Source: Sipunculus nudus (Eukaryota; Annelida; Sipuncula; Golfingiida; Sipunculidae). Taken from it: a stretch of 64,000 nt of DNA. The notes beneath the pieces are model-generated. The model was not told the origin of the DNA. It worked only from the letters and a program-made list of their open reading frames with translations, and ran no database searches. Shown here one piece after another: positions 36,401-47,060 of the stretch; within the stretch, counting starts at the first letter, position 1; every line of letters starts with the position of its first letter. The translations under genes and the position numbers were made by a program. Location: positions 82,309,056 to 82,373,055 of the forward strand of contig CM049310.1 of assembly GCA_026874595.1 (NCBI GenBank), given 5' to 3'.

Positions 36401-36949
36401 TATTGCGCTCAACAATGACAAAATGTTTGCGGGGTTGAGTTGTCAAGAAAATTTCTTCCGAAGTCTTTGTAAAACAACAGGAATGATGAAAGATTGAAAT
36501 AAAAGGTTTCAAAATAAACTACTCTCTTTGCAATGTAAGGTTGGCATTGATCATTGCTGAGACTGTGGTTTTGTTTTTCTCTCGTTGAAGCCACCGTTCT
36601 GCCAGTGAATGATGACTTGGAGACGGTACCTTGTATTGCCAGTGTGTTTATTACTCCCGTCTTGTTGCCCCGCGGTTAACATCTGTCAGCCCGGCACTCA
36701 ACACTGGCTTTTGAGGTCTGGGGTTTTGGGTGTGCGATATTATTGATATATCGGTAGGTCGAGATACGATCATTCACATATTGTGTATCGCGATATCTTT
36801 ATATAGATCGACCTTGATCGATATTTTGTTAAATGTGTCTGTTAGTGTTCTGTAATAATAAAAATAAAGTTTTGTTGTTACAATTTAAAACATCCAAATT
36901 GGTTGCGGAGCATGCGAAACCACATTTCAAAATTCTCTGATTGCTAACG
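36401..36949. other. Gene-free intronic stretch
   Basis: Contains an AT-rich palindromic zone at 36730-36830 (GATATATCG, ATACGATC, TATCGCGATATC, GATCGATAT), possibly a decayed foldback element. Confidence 0.4.
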
Positions 36950-37349
36950 GTACATATTTTAAAGGCATAAAGGTACCCCCCCCCCCCATTTTAGGGGATG
37001 GTTTATGTAATCATCCACTCCTGCTATTCAGAGAATAATATTTATATATAGAAAATGAAGAAATACTAATAATTATGTTCCATTTCTGAGTTTTCTATGA
37101 ATATAAAATATATTAAATAAAACTGGTTTTGAATTAAATTATACTACGAACATAATATATACACCTTATTTTTAAAACCTTATACTTAATTGTAATAAAT
37201 TGTAAATGTGTCACACAGACAATAAAATGTGTGTATATATGTGTGTGTGTTTATTAAAAAAAGTTTCCCAACTTTGATTATTCTCCCGCGCCTGCGAGTC
37301 ATACCCCCGCCCCAACACCCCCACCCTTGAAGATAAATTGACGCCACTG
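36950..37349. mobile_element. hAT-like non-autonomous element family F, copy 1
   Basis: Shares with 54706-55276 the right end CACCCTTGAAGATAAATTGA then CGCCACTG, the ACCTTATTTTTAAAACCTTA and GTCACACAGACAATA blocks, and the AGAGAATAATATTTAT block. The left terminus is lost in a poly-C tract (36976-36987). Confidence 0.65.
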
Positions 37350-38601
37350 GATATGTCGAAACTACGCTGAATGGTACCTACAAGAGTACGACACTGTTGA
37401 TTATGGTTTGTGAAGCCCAACAATGAACTGGGGCAACGACATGCACAGGCGGCGTAGGTGTAAATGTAGTGATATGAACAATGTAGTTCCTTCAAATGTG
37501 TTGGTTAAGAATTGTTTCAATGCATATTACATAAACATGGGTGTTTTTGTGATATGGACTTCATTGTATAAGAAATATTTTGCAAGCATGCGCATGTGAT
37601 ATGTAACTGGTTTTTTTCTTTGAAATGTACCAAATTTTGATTTTGAAGTTTGAAAGTTGAGATAAGTTATCCCGGCTATCCCCGAAATGCACTGCTGGAA
37701 GAGGTTCGTTTTGAGTAGAAACGACCTATGTCGGAATCTTGCGGCATGTCTTCTGTTGTTGCATTGCGTTGCGCGGCTATATCTTAAAACGTTAATATAT
37801 CAATGATCATTTCGTGCCGATAACTGACATTCATATTTTTTTATATTGATCCAAAATATTATCGCGAATCAATAACTAGCACCTGCACAATAACTAATAT
37901 TTATACACCCATGAATACATCATCATATGTACCAGATTTGACATTGCAGAGTTGAAGAATGTACTGAGAAAAAAAAACTAAGCAACAGCACGTCCGTTAC
38001 CATGACGAATAGCCCGATAACCTGGATCCGTCAAGGACAGTAGATGGGTGAGGGAGACGGAGTGATTAACTGTTAGAAACATAAGATAGACAGGGCAGAA
38101 CAAAAGGGAGTACGAGAAACTGCCACAAAAATGCCAAAGAGTGAGGGAGAAGAACCGTAGACGATACCCCGGATTACTCTACGTCCCGCGCGGAACATTT
38201 GTTATAATAGTCGTGCTTGACAGGATACTGAAGACTGAAGACCTCCTTATTTGACCTTAGGGATCGCTACCTCTCACGGTGTACTTTCACAGTATAACCC
38301 GCTGTCAAAACTGACAGGGAATGATCGGGCCTCCCCGTAGCCCTCCTGACCTCAGCAAACATTAAACAGAGATTTGTATCGATTTTTTATTCTTTCACCT
38401 GTATAGCTGATGTAACCGTGTCTCCAGAGCCTCCGAACGTTTCTTAAAAACTCAACCTTTTGTGCCATGGTGACTGTTTATTCACAGTTAACTTAAATAT
38501 GAAGAATTACGTAACGAGATTTCTGGCTACGCCGATGTCGACTTTGGCTTCGTGGTACTTTTTACCGTACCATTTCTGACCTGCTGTTAAGCTATCAGGG
38601 T
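37350..38601. other. Gene-free intronic stretch
   Basis: No exon or shared repeat seen. Confidence 0.5.
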
Positions 38602-38964
38602 TATTGCCGCTGCCAGGAGGAATGCGTCCATTCCTGTGAGTTTGTGTATTTGTGCGTGTGTGTTTTTGTGTTTGTTCACCACATAACTCACACAACTCAG
38701 AGCATATCGGGAATGAGCCAATTAAGAATCGAATTTGATCCGGATCCGGGAGCGTCATCAAAGAAAATTCACAAATGTACATTCACTTACACATGAATAA
38801 ACCTGGGAAAATGGGCCGGAAAGGTAAAAACAAACTTAGTGGTTGAACTAATGCACCAATGATACTTTGAATATGGGCTAATAAGTGAACAAAAACATGG
38901 GTTGCGGATTACCCCACATTAAGGACCACCCACATGGCAGAAGCCTGCATTCCTGAGAATGCAT
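38602..38964 (+). mobile_element. Dispersed repeat family D, copy 1
   Basis: Starts ATTGCCGCTGCCAGGAGG, then TGTTTGTTCACCACATAACT, GATCCGGATCCGGGAGCGTC, AAATTCACAAATGTAC and ends GCAGAAGCCTGCATTCCTGA then GAATGC. The end forms a hairpin (GCATTC-CTGA-GAATGC). Confidence 0.75.
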
Positions 38965-39446
38965 TGTCATTTTTAGTATTAACATTTAATTTACAGAATT
39001 TAAATTCCCTCGACTGTTTGGGTTCTATTTAAAGAAAAAAAATGGATAATTATTTTTACAGCCAATTATCGGAGGGCCAATTAAAGTTTTATGGATGGTG
39101 CCTATAAAATAGACCAACTGAGAAGTTCCTTGTGATTTTTCCGTCCTCTTTTTCTTTTTTTCCCGAAGTGGAGAAATGATGCATGTATCTGTCAAAATGA
39201 ATCCATCAATGACAAAGCCAACAGAAATGGTTTCTCAAAATGAGATTCTAATGCGATTGACTTTTAGAAAAGAAACAGCGAGCTTTGCGTTTTTAATCAA
39301 AGATAAATTGTGGTTTCTTGAATTGTTAAACACATTTATTATATTTCTTCTTCTCCTAAAAACGTTACGATAAATATTTCCACCTAGATTATCATTAATA
39401 TACACCTGACTCTGACAAATTGGCACTTATCTTTCTTCTTTTTAAA
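38965..39446. other. Gene-free intronic stretch
   Basis: I see no feature in it. Confidence 0.5.
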
Positions 39447-39660
39447 TAAGCAAGGAGGGTATGTGTTCATCCCCGTTCGTGTGTGTGTGTTTGTTGACAA
39501 CATAACTCACGCAGTCATAAGTGTAATCTAATAAAAAAATGTTCAGGGCATTTAGGGATTGTGCCAAGAAAGGTTTGATTTGATTTAGGGAACTCATCAA
39601 GGAATATCACAAATGTGCAGTCACTTAGGCAAGGATTAACAGGAGAATATGATTAGGACA
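39447..39660 (+). mobile_element. Family D, copy 2 (3' truncated)
   Basis: AAGGAGGGTATGTGTTCATC, TTTGTTGACAACATAACTCA, TCAAGGAATATCACAAATGT and GCAGTCACTTA match the family; the terminal hairpin is missing. Confidence 0.65.
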
Positions 39661-39995
39661 CGTATTAAAGTCTATTCCAAGATATTCATACTATGAGAAG
39701 TGCCATATACCACTTATTTGTAATTTAAATCTCGATTTTATGCTGCACCGAACCGTTCCCACAATATAAGGGCTCTGCTTTCCAGCATTATAATCTGTAA
39801 ACAATTAATTTAATTTCTTGATTTCCAAAAAAGAGTCGTTAAAGAAAAATATTTCAAAATATTTAGAATTAGATTTGTTTCAAAGCCAAATGCATGCATT
39901 AAAAAATTTTTTTATATGAACTAAATTAGATGAGATAAGTATTATTGGGTAATTGCGCGCCTTTTTTTAATGTAAACAGGCGTCTAATTTAATAA

Positions 39996-40108
39996 AATTG
40001 TGAAATATTTTTATTTAGAAACAAATTGTGAATTTTTTTTATTTAGACAAAAAATTGTGAAATATTTTGATTTTGAAAAAAAAATTGTGAAATATTTTGA
40101 TTTTAAAG
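39996..40108 (+). repeat. ~33-bp AT-rich tandem repeat, 4 units
   Basis: AATTGTGAAATATTTTGATT-type units repeat four times with small indels. Confidence 0.8.
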
Positions 40109-40210
40109 TTTGTTATTTGAGACATATAGTCCAAACTGTCCAACATTCCACATCTGGAAGAAATATTTTTTTTAGAAATGAATAATGGCGGAAAGGTGTC
40201 TCAATTTATT

Positions 40211-40530
40211 ATTGCCTCCGCCAGAGGTATGAGTGCATTCTCGTTCGTGCGTGTATGTGTTTGTTCACAACATAACTCACGAAATCATGCACGGAATCCC
40301 ATGAAACTTTCAGGGCACCTCTGGAATGGGCTAATGACGATTCATTTAGATTTTGATGTGAATCCACCTGAAGATCCGGGCCCAGGAACGTCTTCAAGGA
40401 ATATTCACAAATGTAAAGTCACTAATGCACGAATGAACATGGGCCGAACAAGTGAATGCAAACACGTTTTGATGAACAACCAACAATAAAGACCGCCCAC
40501 TTTGCGGAGGCCTGCATTCCTGAGAATGCA
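40211..40530 (+). mobile_element. Family D, copy 3 (most complete)
   Basis: Start ATTGCCTCCGCCAGAGGTAT; TTTGTTCACAACATAACTCA; TGGAATCCCATGAAACTTTC; GAAGATCCGGGCCCAGGAAC; AAGGAATATTCACAAATGTA; end TTTGCGGAGGCCTGCATTCC then TGAGAATGCA. About 320 bp with CCTCCGCC near one end, GCGGAGG near the other and a terminal hairpin. Confidence 0.8.
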
Positions 40531-41051
40531 TATTTATAGTTTTCGTAATGGAATATTTATTGCTTTCCTCATAAGCATATTATTTATTTACGGATATTCT
40601 GCGAGTACGGTGCGTGCCTGCATTTGTGAAAAGGGTTACCATGAAAACCAGGTTATATTCACCTGCCCCCCTACACAACTATAATTGTTTTGTCAGGTCA
40701 CCGTGACACTGAACCGGGATACATTTTTAATCAATTCATCTTGAGTACCGTATACCGTAACTATATTTGGAGTGTTGTGCAAAATCTGCACAATGCTGTA
40801 CGCTGAGTTTCCTTTAGGCCGAGATTTCTCGGAAATGAAAATGTTCTGATTTCGTGTCACATCTGCCAATTTCCATTTGCATTTATAAATTTTATAAAGT
40901 GTGTTAAAGGGATGCAAAACTAATCTGGACAATGTAAATAAAAGAACATAAAAAATACACACAAATCAAGAGTATTGGTTCATTATAAATACAAACTGTA
41001 AAAATAAATGCAATGACGTTTATGGGAAATTGGTTTCAGAGTTTGGGTGTG
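40531..41051. other. Gene-free intronic stretch
   Basis: I see no feature in it. Confidence 0.5.
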
Positions 41052-41886
41052 CAACCAAAGAATCCTCATAATAAGAAGAAAGAAACTTCGAGAAAAAGCG
41101 AAACTCGAAACATATTTGTAATACGGGATAGTGTTATGTTATTGAATGCTTGGAATAACAACACAGATTTGAAATGTTATTTTTAAGGACACAGGGTGCC
41201 GATGCCCATTGAATAACAGGGGTTCTGTTGGGGGTGAAATTTGAAAACCTCTGGTAATGACAACCAAAGAATCCTCATAATAAGAAGAAAGAAACTTCGA
41301 AAAAAGCGAAACTCGAAACATATTTGTAATACGGGATAGTGTTATGTTATTGAATGCTTGGAATAACAACACAGATTTGAAATGTTATTCTTAAGGACAC
41401 AGGGTGCCGATGCCCATTGAATAACAGGGGTTCTGTTTGGGGGTGAAATTTGAAAACCTCTGGTAATGACGACCAAAGAATCCTCATAATAAGAAGAAAG
41501 AAACTTCGAAAAAAGCGAAACTCGAAACATATTTGTAATACGGGATAGCGTTATGTTGTTGAATGCTTGGAATAACAACACAGATTTGAAATGTTATTCT
41601 TAAGGACACAGGGTGCCGATGCCCATTGAATAACAGGGGTTCAGTTGGGGGTGAAATTTGAAAACCTCTGGTAATGACAACCAAAGAATCCTCATAAAAA
41701 GAAGAAAGAAACTTCGAAAAAAGCGAAACTCGAAACATATTTGTAATACGGGATAGTGTTATGTTATTGAATGCTTGGAATAACAACACAGATTTGAAAT
41801 GTTATTCTTAAGGACACAGGGTGCCGATGCCCATTGAATAACAGGGGTTCTGTTGGGGGTGAAATTTGAAAACCTCTGGCAATGAC
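41052..41886 (+). repeat. ~209-bp tandem repeat, 4 copies
   Basis: CCAAAGAATCCTCATAATAA recurs at 41054, 41264 and 41473, and with one change at 41681 (periods 210, 209, 208). Copies differ at only a few positions, so the expansion is young. Minus-strand frames give near-identical peptides, an effect of the repeat. No relation to the 59-bp satellite. Confidence 0.95.
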
Positions 41887-41989
41887 AAAGTATGAATAAA
41901 GGGGCACCAAAGAGTAAGTAGTTGCAGTAATATTAAGGACTCTATAGGAATTATAATTTGACAAGTCTTTTTTTGTCAAGAATTTCCGA

Positions 41990-42140
41990 TTAAATCTATT
42001 AAGGTGGAACCTGGCTGAAAGACTATCTGTCTAATTAGCCAACCTGTGAATGAAGGCGACTTTTGTTCAGTCCAATGAATGGTCTTATTTCACAGGCTTT
42101 AATATAGAGTGTTAACTGTAGGAAAGCAACGTTTCACAAT
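41990..42140 (+). repeat. Decayed relative of the GTGGAACCTG element
   Basis: AAGGTGGAACCTGGCTGAAA then GACTATCTGTCTAATTAG matches the left end of the element at 62995; the right end is uncertain (AACTGTA). Confidence 0.45.
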
Positions 42141-42479
42141 GACTTAATATACTTATCCACGACCATTGGTGGTTTAACAACACCCTTTGTCAGAGGTTCT
42201 TTCTACTAAAGAAAAACCTGTTCCATTTAGGCACTGTGGGACGGCCGGGACTACTTGCCTAAAATGTCAAACTTTAAAGATATAAATTGTTACATGTCAA
42301 GGAAACACCTTCTGTTTACATTTCACATACGTATTACTTCATGAATTTCTTACCACAAAAACATCCATGTTTATGTAATTTGTCTGGAAACAACTTTTGT
42401 CTAACATATTTCAACAGGTCACACTATTCTTTGGACTAAATTACCTACGCAGTTGGTGTATTTTGAAAACCCGTTTCAT

Positions 42480-42985
42480 TTTGGGTGGCAGATGTTAACG
42501 CCAACATACTCTAACCAGTGAGTCAGATTCTGCGCTCTGGGGTTTATCAACAGTGCATCAAACCACATAGCGAGGTATTTGACTTTATTTAAGCATTTTT
42601 CGGTCAATTTACCAACATTTATTCAATCAAAACTGAGCTTAGACAGTTGGTGCCTGGAGCCAAGAACAAAGTATTCTATCTTAGAGTCATTCATCTTTAA
42701 TTTAAACCTCCAGCATCTATTGCTTAATATCTGAAAAGAATCTCTGCATAGCAGTGTATTAATCATCTGGCTTGAAGGAGAAATATGAACAATAGTCGTC
42801 TGCATATCTACAACAATTCACAGGAGCGGCAGAGGACTTTAAAAAGGAGGCGCGGTAAACAAGTGTAGCGGTAATGCAAGTTGACTTAATAAATAACTTT
42901 AGCCTACAGAAATAGGGTAATAAACAATACGAGACGCAAATTCGGCCTTTTTCGGGATTAAGCGTGCATTCTTTTTCCATTTTTC
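42480..42985 (-). pseudogene. LINE reverse-transcriptase relic (YADD region)
   Basis: One minus frame gives CCRYADDYCSYFSFKPDD, with the YADD box of the reverse transcriptase active site. A frame change leads to CWRFKLKMNDSKIEYFVLGS then RHQLSKLSFD, matching the usual LKLNxxKTEFxxxGS stretch after the active site. A stop follows, then INVGKL...VKYLAMWFDALL, the expected next block. At least one frameshift and one stop make it dead. It may belong to the same kind of LINE as the relic at 36.1 kb. Confidence 0.75.
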
Positions 42986-43149
42986 ATATTGTTTACTATA
43001 CATCATACACTATACATTACATCAAATACTGATCCACAACATGGCTGCCCATGAAAGAGTTTGTTCTATACATCGCAGAAAAGTGGGTAATTAGGCCACA
43101 AACAGGGGATATCAAGAAGGGTACGACAAGGAAAAGTACTAAACCACCA

Positions 43150-43325
43150 AGCCCAGCATACACGTTACGAAATTTGGATACGATTCGATAGGAAGCAAGT
43201 CACGATACGAAAACTTTGAATATGCTCGCAAAATATGATACGCTACGAATTCAAGATCGTAGGACCTGCTTCGTATTATACAAATTTACAAATATCCAAA
43301 TTTCGTAACGCGTACGCCGGCTTTA
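43150..43325. mobile_element. MITE-like element with GCATACACGTTACGA ends, copy 1
   Basis: Left end AGCCCAGCATACACGTTACG then AAATTTGGATAC. The right end is its complement (TATCCAAATTTCGTAACGCG then TACGCCGGCTTTA). About 176 bp. The outer 20 bp match the ends of the otherwise different element at 58973. Confidence 0.75.
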
Positions 43326-43767
43326 CGCATGAAGGAATAAGGTCCGCAATATGACACCTGTGGAAACCGAAATGGTCAAACTTTGAAATTGCAAATAGCG
43401 CCCTCTGTGAGAACAGCCTGCTGTCGTTTATACAGAGAGGAGAAGAACATCGAAATATAAGTATCGACTCCAAATCGGATTTCTAATTGTTCAATAGAAT
43501 GGCATGGTCCCCTCTCTCGAATGCACTGCTCAAGTTGGCCATTACATGCAGTGTTAATTCCTGCATATCCATATTCGTTGGGAAGTCTGATACAAATATT
43601 AACAATAAAGTTTAAGCTGAATTGAAAAGTAGTGGTAAAACATTATTTTCACTTGAGGTACGCTCTATTTTGTCTACACTTACTTTTTCACACAACTTTA
43701 ATATAAAAGAATTATAACTCACACGTCTGAAGTTTTTGCTGTAAATTTTCAAAGCCAGACTTTTTTT
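43326..43767. other. Gene-free intronic stretch
   Basis: I see no feature in it. Confidence 0.5.
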
Positions 43768-44150
43768 TTGCCTCCGCCGTGAGGGTATGCGTCCATTCCC
43801 TATCGTGTGTTTGTTTGTGTGTGTGTTTGTTCACAATCATAAATGGAATCCCATGTAATAGTAAGGGCATCTAGGGAATAGACCAATGAAGGATCGATTA
43901 GATGTTCGTGTTGATCCGACTCATGATCCGGATTCAGGAGGGACTTCAATGCAGGAATTTTCTCAAATGTGCAGTTACATATCCCCAGCTGAACATCGGA
44001 ATATTGACCGAATAAATAAATACAAACATTTGTTCGGAAACAAACGAACCTGGGAATATTGGGTCAATACGCAAATGAAAACATGGCTTCGGGAGTATCC
44101 TAGATTAAGGACACGCACATGGTGGAGGTCTGCATTCATGAGAAAGCACA
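43768..44150 (+). mobile_element. Family D, copy 4
   Basis: TTGCCTCCGCCGTGAGGGTA start; TGGAATCCCATG; GATCCGGATTCAGGAGGGAC; TTTCTCAAATGTGCAGTTAC; end GGTGGAGGTCTGCATTCATG. About 50 bp longer than copy 3 in its second half. A 99-codon frame runs through it by chance. Confidence 0.75.
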
Positions 44151-44439
44151 TTACTGATTCCTTTCAATGGTGTTTGATCCCGTAGATAATGACACATCTT
44201 TCTGTAATAGGTCCTAGGTCAAGAATGAAAAGCAGATAAGAATATATTTCCCCGACACGGGGCGGCAATAGTTGAAAGTCATGTAGTAGTCTTACATATA
44301 TGTGTACATGCACACACACATACAGGTGTGTGTATACTTGTGATCAGTTTTCCTTTTGATGAACCTGATCCGTATAAAGTGGACTTGTGTGACCACCTTG
44401 AACTTATCACAAGGAAATAGTGTATGTGTGTATGTCCTA

Positions 44440-44695
44440 TGAGGAATGTGTGAATACCCTAAGAGTAGAGTGCAAATTCCCTATGAGCAGTGTGTGAAAG
44501 CCCTGTGAGCAGTGTGCGAATGCCCTGTGAGCAGTGTGAAAATGCCCTGTGAGCAGTGTGCAAATGCCCTGTGAGCAGTGTGCAAATGCCCCTGAGCAGT
44601 ATGCATATGCCCTCTGAGCAGTGTGTGAATGCCCTATGAGCAGTGTGTAATAGCCTAATGAGCATTGTGTGAATGCGCTTTGAGCGTTGTGGATG
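44440..44695 (+). repeat. 22-bp minisatellite, ~11 copies
   Basis: Unit TGTGCAAATGCCCTGTGAGC then AG, with small changes between copies. The minus-strand frames rich in HTAHRAF-type peptides come from the repeat. Confidence 0.93.
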
Positions 44696-45049
44696 TAAAC
44701 ACAAGAGCCATATATGTATGTATGTATGTTTGTCTCTATTTGTCTGGTGGCCTGTATAGCCAAGAGCGCTAAAAAAAGCTGCCAAGGCATTTTGATCTCT
44801 TGCCACCAGGTGTCATACAAGGACAATAAATGAAATAATACTGCACACAAGGCGTGTACACACATTGTGTGCACTTTCTCGGATGGTTTCCTTATGATGA
44901 GGTTTCCAATCAGAGTCGTACAATCATCGGAAGGGCAAAATTTTCGAATTTACGGATTTTCCTTGTGATGACCCTATCACAAATAAAATATCTCATCGGA
45001 AGGGCAAAAACGTACGATAAATCTCATCAAAAGTCCAATCTCATCCGTT
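44696..45049. other. Gene-free stretch with a two-copy motif
   Basis: CATCGGAAGGGCAAAA occurs twice (about 44925 and 44994) in similar contexts, a short degenerate tandem duplication. Otherwise empty. Confidence 0.45.
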
Positions 45050-45073
45050 CACACACACACACACATACACACA
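45050..45073. repeat. (CA)n microsatellite
   Basis: Twelve CA units with one interruption. Confidence 0.9.
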
Positions 45074-45138
45074 AATATTACTGAAAGGGTTAGGTTGCCA
45101 TTTCAGGATCAAAGTGCTCGATACAAAAGTAAGGCTGC

Positions 45139-45283
45139 TATAAGTTCATAAAATGCATCAATGCATTAATGTCACTACCCGCAGGTTTCGCGCGCACCGT
45201 GTTGGCGCTCATCAGAGTCACCTATATGTGCGCACGAAAACTGCGGGAGACATAAATGCATTGATGCATATAATGAACTTATA
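45139..45283. mobile_element. 145-bp foldback element
   Basis: TATAAGTTCAT...ATGCATCAATGCATT...ATGTC...CCGCAG at the left recurs inverted at the right (CTGCGGGAGACATAAATGCA, TTGATGCAT, ATGAACTTATA). The arms are about 45 bp, so about 60% of the element can pair. The arm itself holds the palindrome ATGCATNNATGCAT. The loop is GC-rich. Confidence 0.85.
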
Positions 45284-45492
45284 CTATATCTTATAATACT
45301 TATATATTCCTATAATATATCCTTCTTCTCCTAAATTTTCCAAATTAGTTTGAATCTTATATATCTCTTATATATATAACAATAACATGTGTATTATCTC
45401 ACGCTATTTTATTATTTTGGCTGAAAACAAATTTCCTAGAAAAACCATCTAGGGACAAGGACTTACTATATATCCAATTAACCTGTTTTGTA

Positions 45493-45770
45493 TGTTGTTA
45501 TGGTTCTCTGTGTGAGTAAACACAGTACGCGTGTGCCAGTTTACCATAGAAAGACATCCTAACCAGAAGTCCACTCTTGCGCATGCGAGGCTACTTTCAA
45601 ACCACGAGAAGTAAAAGGAAAAAAAAAAAAAAGATGACACATGGGTGGAAAGTTTGGGTATCTATATATGTTATATCAAATTGTATGGGCACCAAGTGGC
45701 GTGCGCGCTCTGTTATTAGTTTGCAGCACTTATCGCGCCCGGTGTAAGCTTTTATTCCACTTGTGTAAAT
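45493..45770 (+). repeat. Dispersed repeat family G, copy 4
   Basis: TTGTTATGGTTCTCTGTGTG, GAGTAAACACAGT, GTTTACCATAGAAAGAC, AACCAGAAGTCCACTCTTGC, GCATGCGAGGCTAC and AAACCACGAGAAGTAA, in family order; an A13 run is inserted after the last block. Confidence 0.7.
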
Positions 45771-46980
45771 GAGTAGGCAACCAGTTTAGGAAAACAATGC
45801 TGAAACCATGATATTTCAAGGTAAAATCACAATATTTAGCGTTTATTTAACAGAGCTAGTATGTAAAAAGGTCCATTTAAATAATTTTATTTATATATGG
45901 GTTATTTACAAAATAAAAGCTTTCTGTCACATGCCGTTGCAATGTGGTGATAGTGTTGTCAATTTTCGTGATCATTCGTGATTTTGGATCGTGTTACGAA
46001 TAATCATGACATGACCTCTGCACGACTCAAAAAATAAAATAACACTCACGACAGAGCCATGAAAATTTGTCGTCAGGCAAAACGGAAACACTTGGACAGT
46101 TCGCAAGATTTTCTAGCTCACTTCAGCATTTGTTGTATTTTCTAAAGCGGAAATAGGAAAGAACTGTCTATATTACAACTGACGGAATCATTGTCACGCA
46201 ACTAATTTCTGGCCACGCCTCAGAAATCTTGGTTTTTGCTCTTGAATTGTCAAGCATAATCCTAAGTAAGTATGATAAACTTTATATGTGCACTGATGCT
46301 GATGGCAAATAAATATGTGTTCGTTTTTGTCTAAACATTTTAGTAATGATTGTACCAGAGTCATCCATTAGTTAAATTACCGATATTTACGTTAAAAATT
46401 TGTATATACTGAAAATTTCGTAAAATCTGAGTTCAATATTGTAATATAAAATTTTATTGATTAAAATCAATTAGAATTATTTAAAACTAATGTTCAAATC
46501 TTTATATGCATTCTTAAGTAATTTTGGTTACGTTTATATGAATGAGCCTGCACGAGTCTGGGGGGGGGGGGGGGGGGGGGGTTGAAATAAACGTTACTAA
46601 AGTATCATTTCCTTCAGCTGTGATTGGTTTATTGTCCGATGTAACTGCCGTGGTTGGCTTCATTTTATCGAGGCTGATTTTACACGACTTTTCACTTTCA
46701 GTATTTCTCGAGAGTTCCATTTTCGCGATCTCAGAAAAACGAAACCTGTACAAGGTTAATTTAAACAAATAATTTGAACCAGTTTGTTCATTATTGACGG
46801 ATATTATGAAACATCTGTTAGACGATTACATTTATAATAGCAATCTTTGCCTTACAAGTGACACAATAGAGATGTTATTATTTACTAAAACGATATTTCC
46901 TCTTTCAACTTTTAAATTGCATGGATACCGTATAACTATCACAGGGTGACAAATACGAACAATTATGATATAGTTCAAAT
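45771..46980. other. Gene-free intronic stretch with a G22 tract
   Basis: G homopolymer at 46560-46581. Mirror-image ORFs on both strands around it (poly-Gly and poly-Pro) are artefacts. Confidence 0.5.
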
Positions 46981-46984
46981 GACT

Positions 46985-47060
46985 GTTCACCTGTTTGGCG
47001 CTTTTTCGCGATAATTTCCCTTTCGCGAAAATCGCGAATTTGAAACCCTCGCGAACATTG
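46985..47060 (+). repeat. Dispersed TCGCGAA-rich repeat family I, copy 1
   Basis: TTTTTCGCGATAATTTCCCT, TTTCGCGAAAATCGCGAATT and TGAAACCCTCGCGAA show several near-palindromic TCGCGA words; a related block is at 59558-59632. Confidence 0.55.

Noticed and set aside
43886-44185. A 99-codon plus ORF at 43.9 kb.
   Set aside because: It lies across a family D repeat, and the other copies do not keep the frame open.
46514-46772. Poly-Gly and poly-Pro ORFs on opposite strands.
   Set aside because: They are produced by a G22 homopolymer.
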